From an uncultured Clostridia bacterium (GTDB lineage: Bacteria; Bacillota; Clostridia; TANB77; CAG-508): DNA of 64,000 bases. Under the pieces are notes generated by a model, which had not been told where the DNA came from, ran no database searches, and saw only the letters and a program-made list of their open reading frames with translations. The stretch covers positions 43,084-107,083 of the forward strand of contig CAKPSF010000004.1 of assembly GCA_934183305.1 (NCBI GenBank). Reading direction: 5' to 3'. Below are positions 18,889-29,245 of the stretch, in pieces; positions within the stretch are counted from its first letter, which is position 1, and the number at the start of each line of letters is the position of its first letter. The position numbers were made by a program, and so were the translations under genes.

Positions 18889-20350
18889 TTAAAAATTATA
18901 TATTGGACATATTAAAACGTTACCTATACAAACGAATTCTTCGTTTCCATTTGTTATAATATTATACTCCTCATTCATTTTTAATGTCAAATTTACTCTT
19001 CTTAGCTTTCTTTGTAAATATAAATTTATTAATCCATCATAAGAACATTCTGAATATATTGCTAAGCAATTAACAGAATCTCTTTGTTTATAATGTCCTT
19101 TGTTTGTATTCGGAAAATATTTCATAGCAACATACTTAACTTCTATATTATTTTCTTTTTCATATTCTTGCACATATTTAACTATTTCCATTGTCTTTTG
19201 TTTGTCGATTTTATTTGCCAATTGATGTTCATATGTTAAAAACATAAAATTAAAAATATTAGTTAAAAACCATAAATACAATAAAGAATTAAGCAAATAT
19301 GAAGAAAAAGTTTTATGCTCCAATACATCACTTAATACATAAAGCATTACAAATATATAACCTATTGTCATTCCTATTGATATATGTAACCTTCCTGATC
19401 CAAAACTAGATAAAGAAAATATATGTATGGCAAAAGATGCCATTGTTCCAAAGATAGATACTATAATTATTTTAGCTAATAGAATTTTATTTTGCTTTAT
19501 AAAGCAATTGGCAATAATCCCCAAAATAATGGTCAAAAATGCAATAAATAATCCTACAGGGAATAATTGTGTTTGTTTACTCATTAAAATTTTTCCGTGC
19601 ATTTTTTAATATAAATAATATATTATAAATTATATTAGAAGATAATCTAGTATTTTGTGAAAAATTAAATAAATTACTTACTAATTTTATCTGTATAAAA
19701 TTTAATATTATTGTTGTTATTATTAAAACAACTGTTATCAATATATATTTTAAATTCTTTGAAAATGTATTGTTTTGTAGTAATAATAGCAAAACAACGC
19801 TTACTATATAAACACCTACTATTCCATTATAGCAAAAAACTGCAATCAATAAATAAAAAAATGATTTTATTATTTTATGTTTAGATGATAGAACTAATTT
19901 ATAAGCTGCAAATATCGAAAAAAACACACCAGTGGCTAATATACAAGCTTCCGCAAAATATAAGATATCAATATACATAAAATTATATATAGTACAATAA
20001 GAAATAACTATAATTTTAAATTCATCCAAATTATTTTTAGGTGGTTTAAAATTACATATTATTTTTCTAATTAGCATTACTGAAGCTGAAGATATACAAA
20101 TTCCTAATATCGTTGATATTTTTACTAATATCTCAATTTTTAAATTAAATATTTCTGCAATAATAAGCAATAAGCACGAAAATGGTCTTCCATTTTTTAA
20201 AAATATTTTTGTTCCATATTCATAATAGCCCCAATCATAAATTGCATAAGTGTCATTAGCCCAATGCATTCTAACATAATCCCAGCACATTATTAATGAC
20301 ACACAAAGTATTATTATATATATAATTATAGTTTTTTTATTAATTTTCAC
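18889..20350 (-). CDS. Polytopic membrane glycosyltransferase-like protein requiring one +1 frameshift
   Basis: Two overlapping reading frames form one protein. The first (from GTG at 20350, ribosome site GGAG 7 bp away) has about seven hydrophobic helices and an HWANDTYAIYDWGYYEYG segment like GT-C/GtrII-type glucosyltransferases. It meets CGG at 19595-19597 and stops five codons later. Skipping the C there continues as NAGKILMSKQTQLF into a further four helices and a soluble tail, 486 residues in total. The second frame alone would start with an ATG that lacks a ribosome site. Function is unproven; context suggests transfer of a sugar from a polyprenyl carrier. The frameshift could be programmed, a mutation or a sequence error. 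Confidence 0.7.
19595..19597 (-). other. In-frame CGG with +1 frameshift (GCA-CGG-A)
   Basis: Zero frame reads GCA CGG AAA and ends soon after. Dropping the C reads GCA GGA AAA ATT and joins the two halves of the glycosyltransferase. Confidence 0.7.
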
Positions 20351-20353
20351 CTT

Positions 20354-21976
20354 TTACTCCTTAGTATTCTTATTCTGTAACACTATATAATCTTTAAATT
20401 CTATATATTTAAAATCCTCATTTGGGATAATTTTTTCAAATTCATTCTTAGTAATAATGTAGCATTGTTCATCAAATTCTGTTTCTTCATTTATACTTTC
20501 TATAACATATTCTTTTTCTTTTGTAGAATAATTCATTTTGGCTTTTTGACCTTTAGTATGAAATGTAAAAAAGTCCTCTTTTTTAATTTTTTCAATTTGT
20601 TCATTTTTAGTTGCATATCTTATAAAAATGTCTCTTTTATCTGTATTATAGGTATTTTGAGATATTACTATTTTATTAATGTTCTCATCTTCATTAACAT
20701 ATTTTACTGCATCTATTAACCCTCTTGACCACGTATAAGAATCTGCTATCTCTTTACAACCGTTTTTATAATAATATTTTATAAAACTAGCAAAATTAAA
20801 GGAATAAAGGAACACAATAATTAAAACTGTAATTTTCTTGAATTTTATTATTTTTACTAATTCATAAATGCCAATTGCATTAAATATTAATAATATATAC
20901 CAAATAGCATTTAGTCTATTTATATTTATTTCATTTATTAATATTCCGCAAAGCAAACAAACCAATAACGCAATTATTAAGATTATTGATAAAGAATTAC
21001 CTTGTTCTTCACTTTTAAAATAATATATTAGGGTTGCAATAATTCCACAAGTTACAAATGGCATACTAATTAAATAGATAGTACCATAACTTGGAAATGA
21101 ATTCCAAATTAACTTATCATTTTGTTTTATTAATAAATCCCATAAGCATTCACTATTTTTCTGAAAAGTCTGTAATTTATCTTCTGAAAATATAAGCATA
21201 TCACTAGTTCTAGTAAAATACTCGAAATTTTGTACTGTTAATTTTCCAATTTTAATTGTTGGTAAATTAAACACATTAACTACACTCATAAGTATTATTG
21301 GCGTAGCAACTATTCCGAAAATCAATACACAAATTAATATTTGAAGTAATGTTACCTCTTTTTTTACTAATAAATAAATGCAAGTAAAGAACAAAAATAA
21401 CAAAACAATATATAATGCAATTCCATAAGTATATAAAGTTAGCGCAAATGATATCATTGACCCATATAAAAAACTATTTTTCTTGTCTTTAATTCCAATT
21501 ACTAGTAGATAAATAGAAATTATCAACATATGTGGAAAGAAATTGCAATCTAAAAACCATTGAGATTGTACAATGCTCAATGGATTTATAGCCACAAGCA
21601 ATATGGTTATCAAAGCTATATATTTATTATCAAATATCTTTTCTACTAGTAAAAGCATAAAGAACATCGATACAATTGTCATTATAAGTATAGGAAGTCT
21701 TATTGCTAGAGTCGAGAATCCTAGTACTTTTATAAAAAGTGCCATCATATATGTCGCAAAAGCACTTTGTCCTCCTGTTAGCCATCCTTCGAAATATACT
21801 GGATACGAAGTACCATAAATGTCTTTACCAGTTTCTGATATACTTTTTGCATTAATAGCTGTCATGGCTTCATCACAATTTATATCAGAAATAGCATTGG
21901 GATAGTTTATAATTCTTATAGCAATTGCAAATATGAATATTACAACAGCTAAAATAATGTAAGTTTTTCTGTTCAT
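20354..21976 (-). CDS. GT39/ArnT-like membrane glycosyltransferase
   Basis: The 540-residue protein has around twelve hydrophobic segments. The first loop has DINCDEAMTAINAKSI, the acidic motif of GT-C enzymes that use polyprenyl-phosphate sugars, followed by GWLTGGQSAFATYMM. A soluble C-terminal domain of about 150 residues follows. It starts 26 bp after the GT2 gene at 22003 and ends 3 bp before the next membrane glycosyltransferase. Together with the GtrB-like GT2 enzymes, which make the lipid-linked donor, it may decorate a wall polymer or surface protein. Confidence 0.8.
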   Translation of the reverse strand: MNRKTYIILAVVIFIFAIAIRIINYPNAISDINCDEAMTAINAKSISETGKDIYGTSYPVYFEGWLTGGQSAFATYMMALFIKVLGFSTLAIRLPILIMTIVSMFFMLLLVEKIFDNKYIALITILLVAINPLSIVQSQWFLDCNFFPHMLIISIYLLVIGIKDKKNSFLYGSMISFALTLYTYGIALYIVLLFLFFTCIYLLVKKEVTLLQILICVLIFGIVATPIILMSVVNVFNLPTIKIGKLTVQNFEYFTRTSDMLIFSEDKLQTFQKNSECLWDLLIKQNDKLIWNSFPSYGTIYLISMPFVTCGIIATLIYYFKSEEQGNSLSIILIIALLVCLLCGILINEININRLNAIWYILLIFNAIGIYELVKIIKFKKITVLIIVFLYSFNFASFIKYYYKNGCKEIADSYTWSRGLIDAVKYVNEDENINKIVISQNTYNTDKRDIFIRYATKNEQIEKIKKEDFFTFHTKGQKAKMNYSTKEKEYVIESINEETEFDEQCYIITKNEFEKIIPNEDFKYIEFKDYIVLQNKNTKE

Positions 21977-22002
21977 ATTCTTCCTTTCGTCATTTGTATA
22001 TT

Positions 22003-22934
22003 TTAATCAATTTTTTCTTTAATTATATACTTTGGTCTATCTTTAATTTCAAGATATATTTTAGATGTATATTCTGATAAAATTCCGATAGTTAATAATT
22101 GTATTCCGCCCATTAATAATATTGTAGTTATAATTGAAGCATATCCGTGGGACTTCTTTACCATAAATAACTGTTTGTAATATTATTATTATTGCAAAAA
22201 TCAAAGACACAATAGATATACATACTCCAAGCAATATAGAAATTTTTAATGGTGCTGTTGTAAAAGAAACAAAACCTTCAATTGCATACGAAAATAATTT
22301 TTTGAAACTCCATTTAGTTTTTCCTTTTGTTCTATTAACATTTTCAATTTCTATATATTTTACATCAAATCCAACCCAGTTAAAGATTCCTTTTGAGAAT
22401 CTATTGTACTCTTTTAATTGTAATATAGAATCCACAACCTGTCTTGTCATCATTCTGAAATCTTGACTTCCTCTTTGTATGTTTATTCCATCAAATTTTT
22501 TCATTATATTATAAAACATATTTGAAAAAAGATTTCTTAGCCAAGATTCTCCTTTTCTATCTTTTCTAATTGTAGTTACAACATCAAATCCGTTCTTCAA
22601 TTCCTTCTACCATGTCAATAATTTTAACAGGAGGATGTTGTAAATCTGCATCTATAACTACCACAAAATCTCCTTTCGAATTTTCTAATCCTGCATATAT
22701 AGCAGATTCCTTTCCAAAATTTCTAGAAAAGCTTATTATTTTTACATCTTTATCAATTTTTTTTAATTCTTTTAGTATTTCCAATGTTCTATCATTGCTT
22801 CCATCGTTCACAAATACTAGTTCATATTTATAATTTTTTAACTCTTCAAAAACTCTTGTTATTTCTGTATAAAAATCTTTAATTACTTCCTCTTCATTAT
22901 AGCAAGGTACCACTACTGAAATTATCCTTTTCAT
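22003..22934 (-). CDS. GtrB/DPM1-type glycosyltransferase 2 requiring two +1 frameshifts
   Basis: Three frames join into one 309-residue protein, matching its 311-residue paralogue at 24450. Part one has VVVPCYNEEE, VNDGSNDRT and DADLQHPP (GT2 nucleotide-sugar and metal sites). CGG at 22590-22592 ends that frame; skipping C reads IEEGFDVVTTIRK. Part two has the membrane-associated C-terminal region with FSKGIFNWVGF. A second CGG at 22145-22147 needs the same skip, giving VPGYASI, then GGIQLLTIGILSEY and the stop at 22003. The family moves a sugar to polyprenyl phosphate. Part two alone would have to start at TTG. Two independent lesions that both fall on the rare CGG are hard to explain by chance. 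Confidence 0.78.
22145..22147 (-). other. In-frame CGG with +1 frameshift (CCA-CGG-A)
   Basis: Zero frame reads CCA CGG ATA TGC into unrelated residues. Skipping the C gives CCA GGA TAT GCT TCA, the VPGYAS motif conserved in GtrB-like enzymes. Confidence 0.75.
22590..22592 (-). other. In-frame CGG with +1 frameshift (GAA-CGG-A)
   Basis: Zero frame reads GAA CGG ATT TGA and stops. Skipping the C gives GAA GGA TTT GAT GTT, the (E)EGFDVV step expected in this GT2 family. Confidence 0.75.
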
Positions 22935-22943
22935 CTTTTTCTC

Positions 22944-24440
22944 CTATTCATATATATCAAATATTTCAATTTCACCTATTTTATTTTTATTTATTTTAAC
23001 ATATTCAATTACGTCTAAAGGCGTTTGCCAATTTTTATTAAACTTATCTTTTAGTATTAAATATTGTGTATTTTTTGATTCTCCAATTTCTTGTTTTAAA
23101 TTTCCTTCCCCATTTTCTCCTAAGTTACCTTTTAATAGCATATCATAATTTTTATTATATCTATTTATTGGAATCATATATATAGCCGCTGTTGCATCTA
23201 GTATTTTTGTATCCTTTTCAGCATTTAAGATATATTCATCAATTCTATTAATTTGTTCTTCCAATGCTTTATCTATTGGAATATATTTATAATGTGATAA
23301 TTCTGATAATAAATCTTTTTCATTATAATACTTCCTCAAATTACATACACTAAATATAATTGAAATTAAAATTGCAAAAGTTGTTATAAAATATAATGCA
23401 AAAAATAAAATTTTTTTACCTTTTTCTTTTCTAAAAAGTTTTTTATATAAATAATATGCTATATTGTAAATTGTAGATTGTATTAATATAACAAAAGGTA
23501 CTGCAGCAATTAAGAAGTGAATATTATCTGAGATAGGAAATGCAATTATGAATATACTTAGTCCATAAACTAATAATAAATATTGTTCTTTATTTTTCTC
23601 CATTATTATTGTTTTAATCCAATAATATATAATACTTAATGGAACTAAAATTGCCAATATTCCTATTAAGTTTAATCTTATTAGGTTTTTATATGATACC
23701 ATATTACTAAAGCCAGAAATTCCTTTTAACGTATAACTTATAAAATCTGGTATTGAATTTGTAGCAAACAAATATAATAAAATTAATATAACAGGAATTA
23801 ATGTTCCAACAAACTTAAATAAAAAATCCTTTAAGAAAATTTTAAAATCATTTTTATTTCTAACAAATAATAGTTTATTTTCTAAAGTTGCTATGCATAT
23901 TAACAATCCACTTGTTTGTTTAAATCCTAATGTTAATCCTGCTAGGAATCCAATTAACAATGATATTTTAGCATTCACCACAAAAAAATTTTTATTTTTC
24001 TGATACCAAAATATTTCAATATTTATTATAATTAATGTAACAAGTAATGTAGCAAAATTATAGTCAATACAAAAATAGTCTCTTAATATCCATCCTATTA
24101 AAAATATAAAAATAATTGAAATTTCTTTTTTTATGTTGAGTTTATTTAATATCTTATAAGAACAATATAAAATTCCGGCACACATAAAAGCTGCTATAAT
24201 TCTCATTATAATTAATTCATTTGAAAATACTTTTAATATTATTCCACAAATAATTGGTAATAATGGCATTTGCAATATACTAAAATCTTTATATGGTATT
24301 AATCCATTTGCTACATTTCTAGCAAAATTATAATTCCATAGCTCATCTAAATTATCTATTGGTTTTAGCATAACAATCCCAAAAATAATTAATACCATTA
24401 ATACATATAATAAACAGTTTAAAACTTTTGTTTTCTTCAT
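22944..24440 (-). CDS. Polytopic membrane protein, probable GT-C glycosyltransferase
   Basis: The 498-residue protein has ten or more hydrophobic helices. Its first loop carries PIDNLDELWNYNFARN and GLIPYKDFSILQMP, an acidic motif arrangement seen in GT-C enzymes of family 39/83 type, and a soluble C-terminal part of about 100 residues. It lies between two GT2 (GtrB-like) genes, 10 bp from each, so it probably uses the polyprenyl-phosphate sugar they make. The acceptor is unknown. Confidence 0.65.
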   Translation of the reverse strand: MKKTKVLNCLLYVLMVLIIFGIVMLKPIDNLDELWNYNFARNVANGLIPYKDFSILQMPLLPIICGIILKVFSNELIIMRIIAAFMCAGILYCSYKILNKLNIKKEISIIFIFLIGWILRDYFCIDYNFATLLVTLIIINIEIFWYQKNKNFFVVNAKISLLIGFLAGLTLGFKQTSGLLICIATLENKLLFVRNKNDFKIFLKDFLFKFVGTLIPVILILLYLFATNSIPDFISYTLKGISGFSNMVSYKNLIRLNLIGILAILVPLSIIYYWIKTIIMEKNKEQYLLLVYGLSIFIIAFPISDNIHFLIAAVPFVILIQSTIYNIAYYLYKKLFRKEKGKKILFFALYFITTFAILISIIFSVCNLRKYYNEKDLLSELSHYKYIPIDKALEEQINRIDEYILNAEKDTKILDATAAIYMIPINRYNKNYDMLLKGNLGENGEGNLKQEIGESKNTQYLILKDKFNKNWQTPLDVIEYVKINKNKIGEIEIFDIYE

Positions 24441-24449
24441 CGTTTCCTC

Positions 24450-25385
24450 TTAATTAATATTTATTTTTTTATCTATAATATATTCTGGTCTTCCTTTACT
24501 CTCATCATATATTTTTCCTATATATTCTGATATAAGCCATATTGATAATAATTGCATTCCTCCTAAAAATGTAACAGTAACCATTATAGATGTCCAACCA
24601 GCAGTTAATTGATTCAAATTAAATATATATGATATTAATGCATATATCAATATAACTATTGAAGCAATTACAGATATCAACCCAAGTGCTCCTAATATTT
24701 TTAATGGTTTGGTAGAAAAACTTGTTATTCCATCAGATGCTAGTTTTAGCATTTTCTTTAATGGATATTTTGTTTTTCCAGCAAATCGTTCTTTTCTTTC
24801 ATATTCAAGTGGTATCTGTTTAAAGCCTACCCAGCTAAACAATCCTCTTAGAAATTTATTATGTTCTGGTAAAGAATTAATTACATCTATTACCTTTCTG
24901 TCTGCCAATCTAAAATCGCCAGTGTCTTTAGGAATCTCAACATCAGATAATCCATTTAGTACTTTATAAAACATTTTTGCTGTAAATAACTTAAATTTAG
25001 ATTCGCCCTCTCTGCTTTTTCTTTTGGCATATATTACTTCGTTGCCTTGTTCCCACAATTTAACCATTTCTGTTATAACTTCTGGTGGATCTTGTAGATC
25101 AGCATCCATAATAGCTACAACATCCCCTGTTGTATACTTTAGTCCTGCTGTAACTGCAGCTTGATGTCCAAAATTTCTTGAAAATGATAATATTTTTACA
25201 TTGTTATCATTTTTAGCAATATTTTCTAATATTGGTAATGTTTGATCTTTACTACCATCATTTACAAATATTATTTCATGCTCATAATTTTCTAATGTAT
25301 CTAACATTTTTTTAGTTCTATTATAGCATTCTTCTGCAACTTCTTCTTCAAAATACATTGGTATAACTACCGATATTTTCTTCAT
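24450..25385 (-). CDS. GtrB/DPM1-type glycosyltransferase 2
   Basis: The 311-residue enzyme has VVIPMYFEEE, VNDGSKDQT, DADLQDPP and the two C-terminal membrane helices with GGMQLLSIWLISEYIGKIY, typical of polyprenyl-phosphate glucosyl- or related transferases. I placed the start at ATG 25385, which has AGGGG 6 bp upstream and begins MKKISVVIP, rather than the in-frame codon at 25415 that lies inside ruvB. It is intact, unlike its paralogue at 22003-22934, and serves as the template for reconstructing that gene. Confidence 0.9.
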   Translation of the reverse strand: MKKISVVIPMYFEEEVAEECYNRTKKMLDTLENYEHEIIFVNDGSKDQTLPILENIAKNDNNVKILSFSRNFGHQAAVTAGLKYTTGDVVAIMDADLQDPPEVITEMVKLWEQGNEVIYAKRKSREGESKFKLFTAKMFYKVLNGLSDVEIPKDTGDFRLADRKVIDVINSLPEHNKFLRGLFSWVGFKQIPLEYERKERFAGKTKYPLKKMLKLASDGITSFSTKPLKILGALGLISVIASIVILIYALISYIFNLNQLTAGWTSIMVTVTFLGGMQLLSIWLISEYIGKIYDESKGRPEYIIDKKININ

Positions 25386-25395
25386 TATTGTCCCC

Positions 25396-26400
25396 TTATT
25401 TATTAAATTCAACACCTATATGTTTATAAGCTGGTTCTAGCGCAATTCTTCCTCTTGGCGTTCTAGATATAAATCCTAATTGCATTAAAAATGGCTCATA
25501 TACATCTTCTATTGTTTCTACTTCTTCTCCTATTGTTGCTGCTAGTGTTTCCAAGCCAACAGGTCCTCCAGCATATTTTAATATTATTGTTTCTAATACT
25601 TTTCTGTCTATTTCATCTAATCCTAGTTCATCTATTTCAAGCTTATTAAGAGCAACTTTAGCAAGTTTTAAGTTTATATTTCCATCTCCTAATACTGCTG
25701 CATAGTCTCTTACTCTTTTTAAAATTCTATTTGCAATTCTTGGTGTTCCTCTTGAACGTCTTGCAATTTCATACGCTGCATCATCATCTATATTTATTTC
25801 TAATATTTTACTAGATCTTTTAACAATTGTTTTTAAGTCTTCTGGTTTGTATAATTCTAGTCTCTGTATTATTCCAAATCTATCACGAAGTGGAGTTGTT
25901 AATGAGCCAACTTTGGTTGTTGCTCCAATAAGTGTAAACTTAGGCAAATCTAGTCTTATGGACCTAGCACTTGGACCCTTTCCTATAATAATATCTAATG
26001 TGTAATCTTCTAGTGCAGGATATAATATTTCTTCTACACTTTTATTTAATCTATGTATCTCATCTATAAATAAAACATCGTATTCGTTAAGATTTGTAAG
26101 AAGTGCAGCCAGGTCTCCAGGCTTTTCTATTGCTGGACCTGATGTTATTTTTATATTTGAATTCATTTCATTTGATATTATGTTAGAAAGTGTTGTTTTT
26201 CCAAGTCCTGGAGGGCCATATAACAATACATGGTCTAAAGGTTCTTCTCTTTTTTTTGCAGCCTCAATATACACTTTCATATTTTCTTTTACTTTATCTT
26301 GTCCAATATATTCATCTAATGTTTTAGGTCTTAACGACTTTTCTAATCTTTCTTCTTCAAAGTCTTCTAACTCTGGACTTATAATTTTATTTTCCTCCAC
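25396..26400 (-). CDS. ruvB: Holliday junction branch migration ATPase RuvB
   Basis: The 334-residue AAA+ motor has LRPKTLDEYIGQ, Walker A GPPGLGKTT, Walker B FIDEIHRLN, sensor LIGATTK and the winged-helix end SRTPRGRIAL. It drives RuvAB branch migration. I start it at GTG 26400 (VEENKIISPE), which matches family N-termini; the longer frame to 26481 runs through the promoter and into the terminator of mgtA. Neither ruvA nor ruvC is adjacent. The glycosyltransferase genes follow within 10 bp, an unusual operon partner. Confidence 0.95.
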   Translation of the reverse strand: MEENKIISPELEDFEEERLEKSLRPKTLDEYIGQDKVKENMKVYIEAAKKREEPLDHVLLYGPPGLGKTTLSNIISNEMNSNIKITSGPAIEKPGDLAALLTNLNEYDVLFIDEIHRLNKSVEEILYPALEDYTLDIIIGKGPSARSIRLDLPKFTLIGATTKVGSLTTPLRDRFGIIQRLELYKPEDLKTIVKRSSKILEINIDDDAAYEIARRSRGTPRIANRILKRVRDYAAVLGDGNINLKLAKVALNKLEIDELGLDEIDRKVLETIILKYAGGPVGLETLAATIGEEVETIEDVYEPFLMQLGFISRTPRGRIALEPAYKHIGVEFNK

Positions 26401-26416
26401 AAAAATCACCACTGTA

Positions 26417-26445
26417 ATTATATATTTAATATAAAAATAATGCAA
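26417..26445 (-). promoter_or_regulatory. Predicted sigma-A promoter of ruvB-glycosyltransferase operon
   Basis: TTGCAT (26445-26440), a 17-bp spacer and perfect TATAAT (26422-26417). The same -35 variant and spacing as the argS promoter. Confidence 0.65.
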
Positions 26446-26476
26446 GAAAAAAAAGCGATAAAATCGCTTTTTTCTT
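26444..26476 (-). terminator. Terminator after mgtA-like gene
   Basis: The stem AAGAAAAAAAAGCGA pairs with TCGCTTTTTTCTT and begins 6 bp after the ATPase stop; a T run is built into the 3' arm. Confidence 0.75.
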
Positions 26477-26481
26477 AACAA

Positions 26482-29109
26482 TTATAACCATTCTCCATAT
26501 TTTTTGATATATCTTTTCTTTACTAGTTGTGCAACTACACAATATAGTGCTGGTATTACTAACATAAATACTAATATATATTTAAATCCAATTGGAACAA
26601 GTCCTATAGCTTTTCCTAAAATTGTGTATGGAATAAATATTGCAAATATACTTATAGAAATTGAAGATGCATATACAGCTTTCGATGCATGGCTTTGTGT
26701 TATAGGTTTCTTATTTGTTCTAATTATATGCATTCCAACTAAATTAGAAATTATACTATAAGTAAACCATATTGTTTGGAATAATGCTATACTGTTTCCT
26801 CTCATATTAAATTCAAACCACATTACTGCGAATACAATCATGTCAAATAGTGTGCTTAATGGTCCCATAACAAGCATAAATCTTTTTAGGCTGTTAGTAT
26901 TCCAATTTTTAGGTTTATCCAAATGTTCCTCATCCACATTATCAAACGGAAGCGTTAATTGTCCTAAATCGTATATTAAGCCTTCTACTAATAGCTGAAT
27001 TGGTGTTTCTGGTAAGAAAGGTAAAATAACACTAGCAATTATAACAGATATTACTTCTCCAAAATTGAAACTTGTTGCTAATTTTATATATTTTATTAAA
27101 TTTGCATATGTTTTTCTTCCTTCTTTTACACCATCTAATAAAACATTTAAATCTTTTTCGAGTAATATAATATCTGCTGTTTCTTTTGCAATATCCACAG
27201 CTGTATCTACCGAAATTCCTATATCAGAATTAATTAATGATGGACTATCATTAATTCCATCTCCCATATATCCTACTGTGTTTCCTGCTTCTTTTAAGAT
27301 TCTTATAATCCTTGCTTTTTGTATTGGAGATAATTTTGCAAATACATTAACTCTTTTTATAACTCTTTTTAGTGCCATATCGGACATTTTATCTATTTGA
27401 TTTCCAACAAGAATTTGAGATGTATTAATATTAACTTTGTCACATACGCATTTTGTAACGTCACTATTATCACCAGTTAAAACAATTACTCTAATTCCAG
27501 CCTTGTTAAGTTTTTCAATTGCTTCTTTTGCACTTTCTTTAGGTGGATCTAAGAATCCTATAAAACCTGTAAGAATCATTTTATTTTCGTCTGATACTTT
27601 AAAGCTTTCTATATTTTCTATATCATACTTTTTGCAAACTGCAACAACTCTTAGTCCTTGTTTGTTTAATTTTTTTGCTATTTTTCTTATATTAGTTTTA
27701 ATTTCATTATTTATTGAAGAAACTTGTCCTTTATATTCTACAAATGAACTAATACTTAGTATCTCCTCAACAGCACCTTTGGTAATCAATTCTTTTTTGG
27801 TTCCATTAGTTACTACAACAGATAATCTCCTTCTAGTAAAATCAAATGGTATTTCATCAATTATTTTAAACTCGCCTTCTATTTCTTTAGCAAGTCCATT
27901 ATCTTGTGCTCTTTTTATTATTGCTTCATCTATGCTTCCTTTTAGCCCTGTCTGAAAATATGCATTAAGATATGCTTGTTTTAGGACACCATAATCTTCT
28001 TCCCCATTAACATTTAAATATTTTTCTAAAACTATTCTATCTTCTGTTAAAGTTCCTGTTTTGTCTGTACATAAAATATTCATACCTCCAAAACTTTGTA
28101 TGCTTTCAAGTCTTTTTACAATAGTCTTCTTTTTAGACATATTAACTGCACCTTTTGCAAGTCCAGAAGAAAGAATTACAGGCAACAATAGCGGAGTTAT
28201 TATAATTGCAATAGACACAGAAAATGTAAATGCTGTAAGAGTATTATGCTTCCATACATTTAGCAAAAAAGTAATAGGAACCATTATTAGCATAAATCTA
28301 ATTAATAGTTTACTTATATTTTCTATTCCTTTTTCAAAAGCTGTTTTAGGTTTTCCAGTAGTTAGTGTGTGTGAAACTTTTCCAAAATAAGTATCATCAG
28401 CTGTTTTTATAACTACTGCTTTTGCAGAACCGCTTATTACATTTGTTCCCATAAAACATATTGTATCAATATCTGTTATAAATTCTATATCATCTACAGA
28501 TTTCAATTCGCTCTCTGCAAGTTTTCTAACAGAATCTGATTCACCTGTTAAAGATGATTGTCCAATATATAAATCTTTTGCTTCTAAAACTCTCAAATCT
28601 GCTGGTATCATATCTCCTGCAGACAAAACAACTATGTCTCCAATTACAATATCTTTATTTAATATTTTAATCTTTTTGCCATTTCTTATAACTGTACTTT
28701 TAGTAGCAACCATTTCCTTTAGTTTGGCCGCCGCTTTATTAGATTTAAACTCCTCAAAGAACTCTAAAAATGTACTAGTTAGCACTAATACTACAATAAC
28801 TATAATATTTGCATAACTTGGTTTTTCTGCAAGTATTACATCTGTATAAAATAAAACTACTACAATACCCAGTAATATTAAATTAAATTTGCTAAACAAA
28901 CTTTCTAAAAAATAATTATACCATTTCTTTTCTTTACTTTTGCTTATAATGTTATATCCATATTTATCTATTTTATCTTTTACTTGTTTCGTTGATAATC
29001 CTTTTTCTAAATTTATCTTTTGTTCTCCAATAATCTCTTCCAGCTTTAAAATTGTAGCCTTTCCATACATTTCTTTAAAATTTACATCTTCTTTTTTATC
29101 ATTTGTCAT
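26482..29109 (-). CDS. mgtA: MgtA-type P-type cation (Mg2+) ATPase
   Basis: This 875-residue P3B-type ATPase has the phosphorylation site CTDKTGTLTE, the TGD motif LTGDNSDV, the hinge MGDGINDSPSL and about ten membrane helices. The stretch NAYFQTGLKGSIDEAI and the C-terminal PFDNVDEEHLDKPK are like bacterial MgtA/MgtB magnesium importers. I start at ATG 29109, 6 bp after AGGTG; the in-frame ATG at 29127 has no ribosome site. A TATAAT-like box at 29138-29133 lies upstream. Substrate is inferred from similarity. Confidence 0.88.
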   Translation of the reverse strand: MTNDKKEDVNFKEMYGKATILKLEEIIGEQKINLEKGLSTKQVKDKIDKYGYNIISKSKEKKWYNYFLESLFSKFNLILLGIVVVLFYTDVILAEKPSYANIIVIVVLVLTSTFLEFFEEFKSNKAAAKLKEMVATKSTVIRNGKKIKILNKDIVIGDIVVLSAGDMIPADLRVLEAKDLYIGQSSLTGESDSVRKLAESELKSVDDIEFITDIDTICFMGTNVISGSAKAVVIKTADDTYFGKVSHTLTTGKPKTAFEKGIENISKLLIRFMLIMVPITFLLNVWKHNTLTAFTFSVSIAIIITPLLLPVILSSGLAKGAVNMSKKKTIVKRLESIQSFGGMNILCTDKTGTLTEDRIVLEKYLNVNGEEDYGVLKQAYLNAYFQTGLKGSIDEAIIKRAQDNGLAKEIEGEFKIIDEIPFDFTRRRLSVVVTNGTKKELITKGAVEEILSISSFVEYKGQVSSINNEIKTNIRKIAKKLNKQGLRVVAVCKKYDIENIESFKVSDENKMILTGFIGFLDPPKESAKEAIEKLNKAGIRVIVLTGDNSDVTKCVCDKVNINTSQILVGNQIDKMSDMALKRVIKRVNVFAKLSPIQKARIIRILKEAGNTVGYMGDGINDSPSLINSDIGISVDTAVDIAKETADIILLEKDLNVLLDGVKEGRKTYANLIKYIKLATSFNFGEVISVIIASVILPFLPETPIQLLVEGLIYDLGQLTLPFDNVDEEHLDKPKNWNTNSLKRFMLVMGPLSTLFDMIVFAVMWFEFNMRGNSIALFQTIWFTYSIISNLVGMHIIRTNKKPITQSHASKAVYASSISISIFAIFIPYTILGKAIGLVPIGFKYILVFMLVIPALYCVVAQLVKKRYIKKYGEWL

Positions 29110-29198
29110 TTTCTTCACCTCTAACATTTATTATTATATCACTATTTAAATATTATTTAACAAAATTTATATTTTTTTTAATTTTTTTAATAAAACTA

Positions 29199-29227
29199 TT
29201 GAAAAAGTTAAAACTATAATATATAAT
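29199..29227 (+). promoter_or_regulatory. Predicted promoter of tRNA-Asn
   Basis: TTGAAA (29199-29204), a 17-bp spacer and TATAAT (29222-29227), 18 bp before the mature tRNA 5' end. Confidence 0.7.
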
Positions 29228-29245
29228 TCAAAATATATGAAATAT

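Noticed and set aside
26401..26481. Longer ruvB N-terminus
   Set aside because: It is translated promoter and terminator sequence, hydrophobic and unlike any RuvB start.
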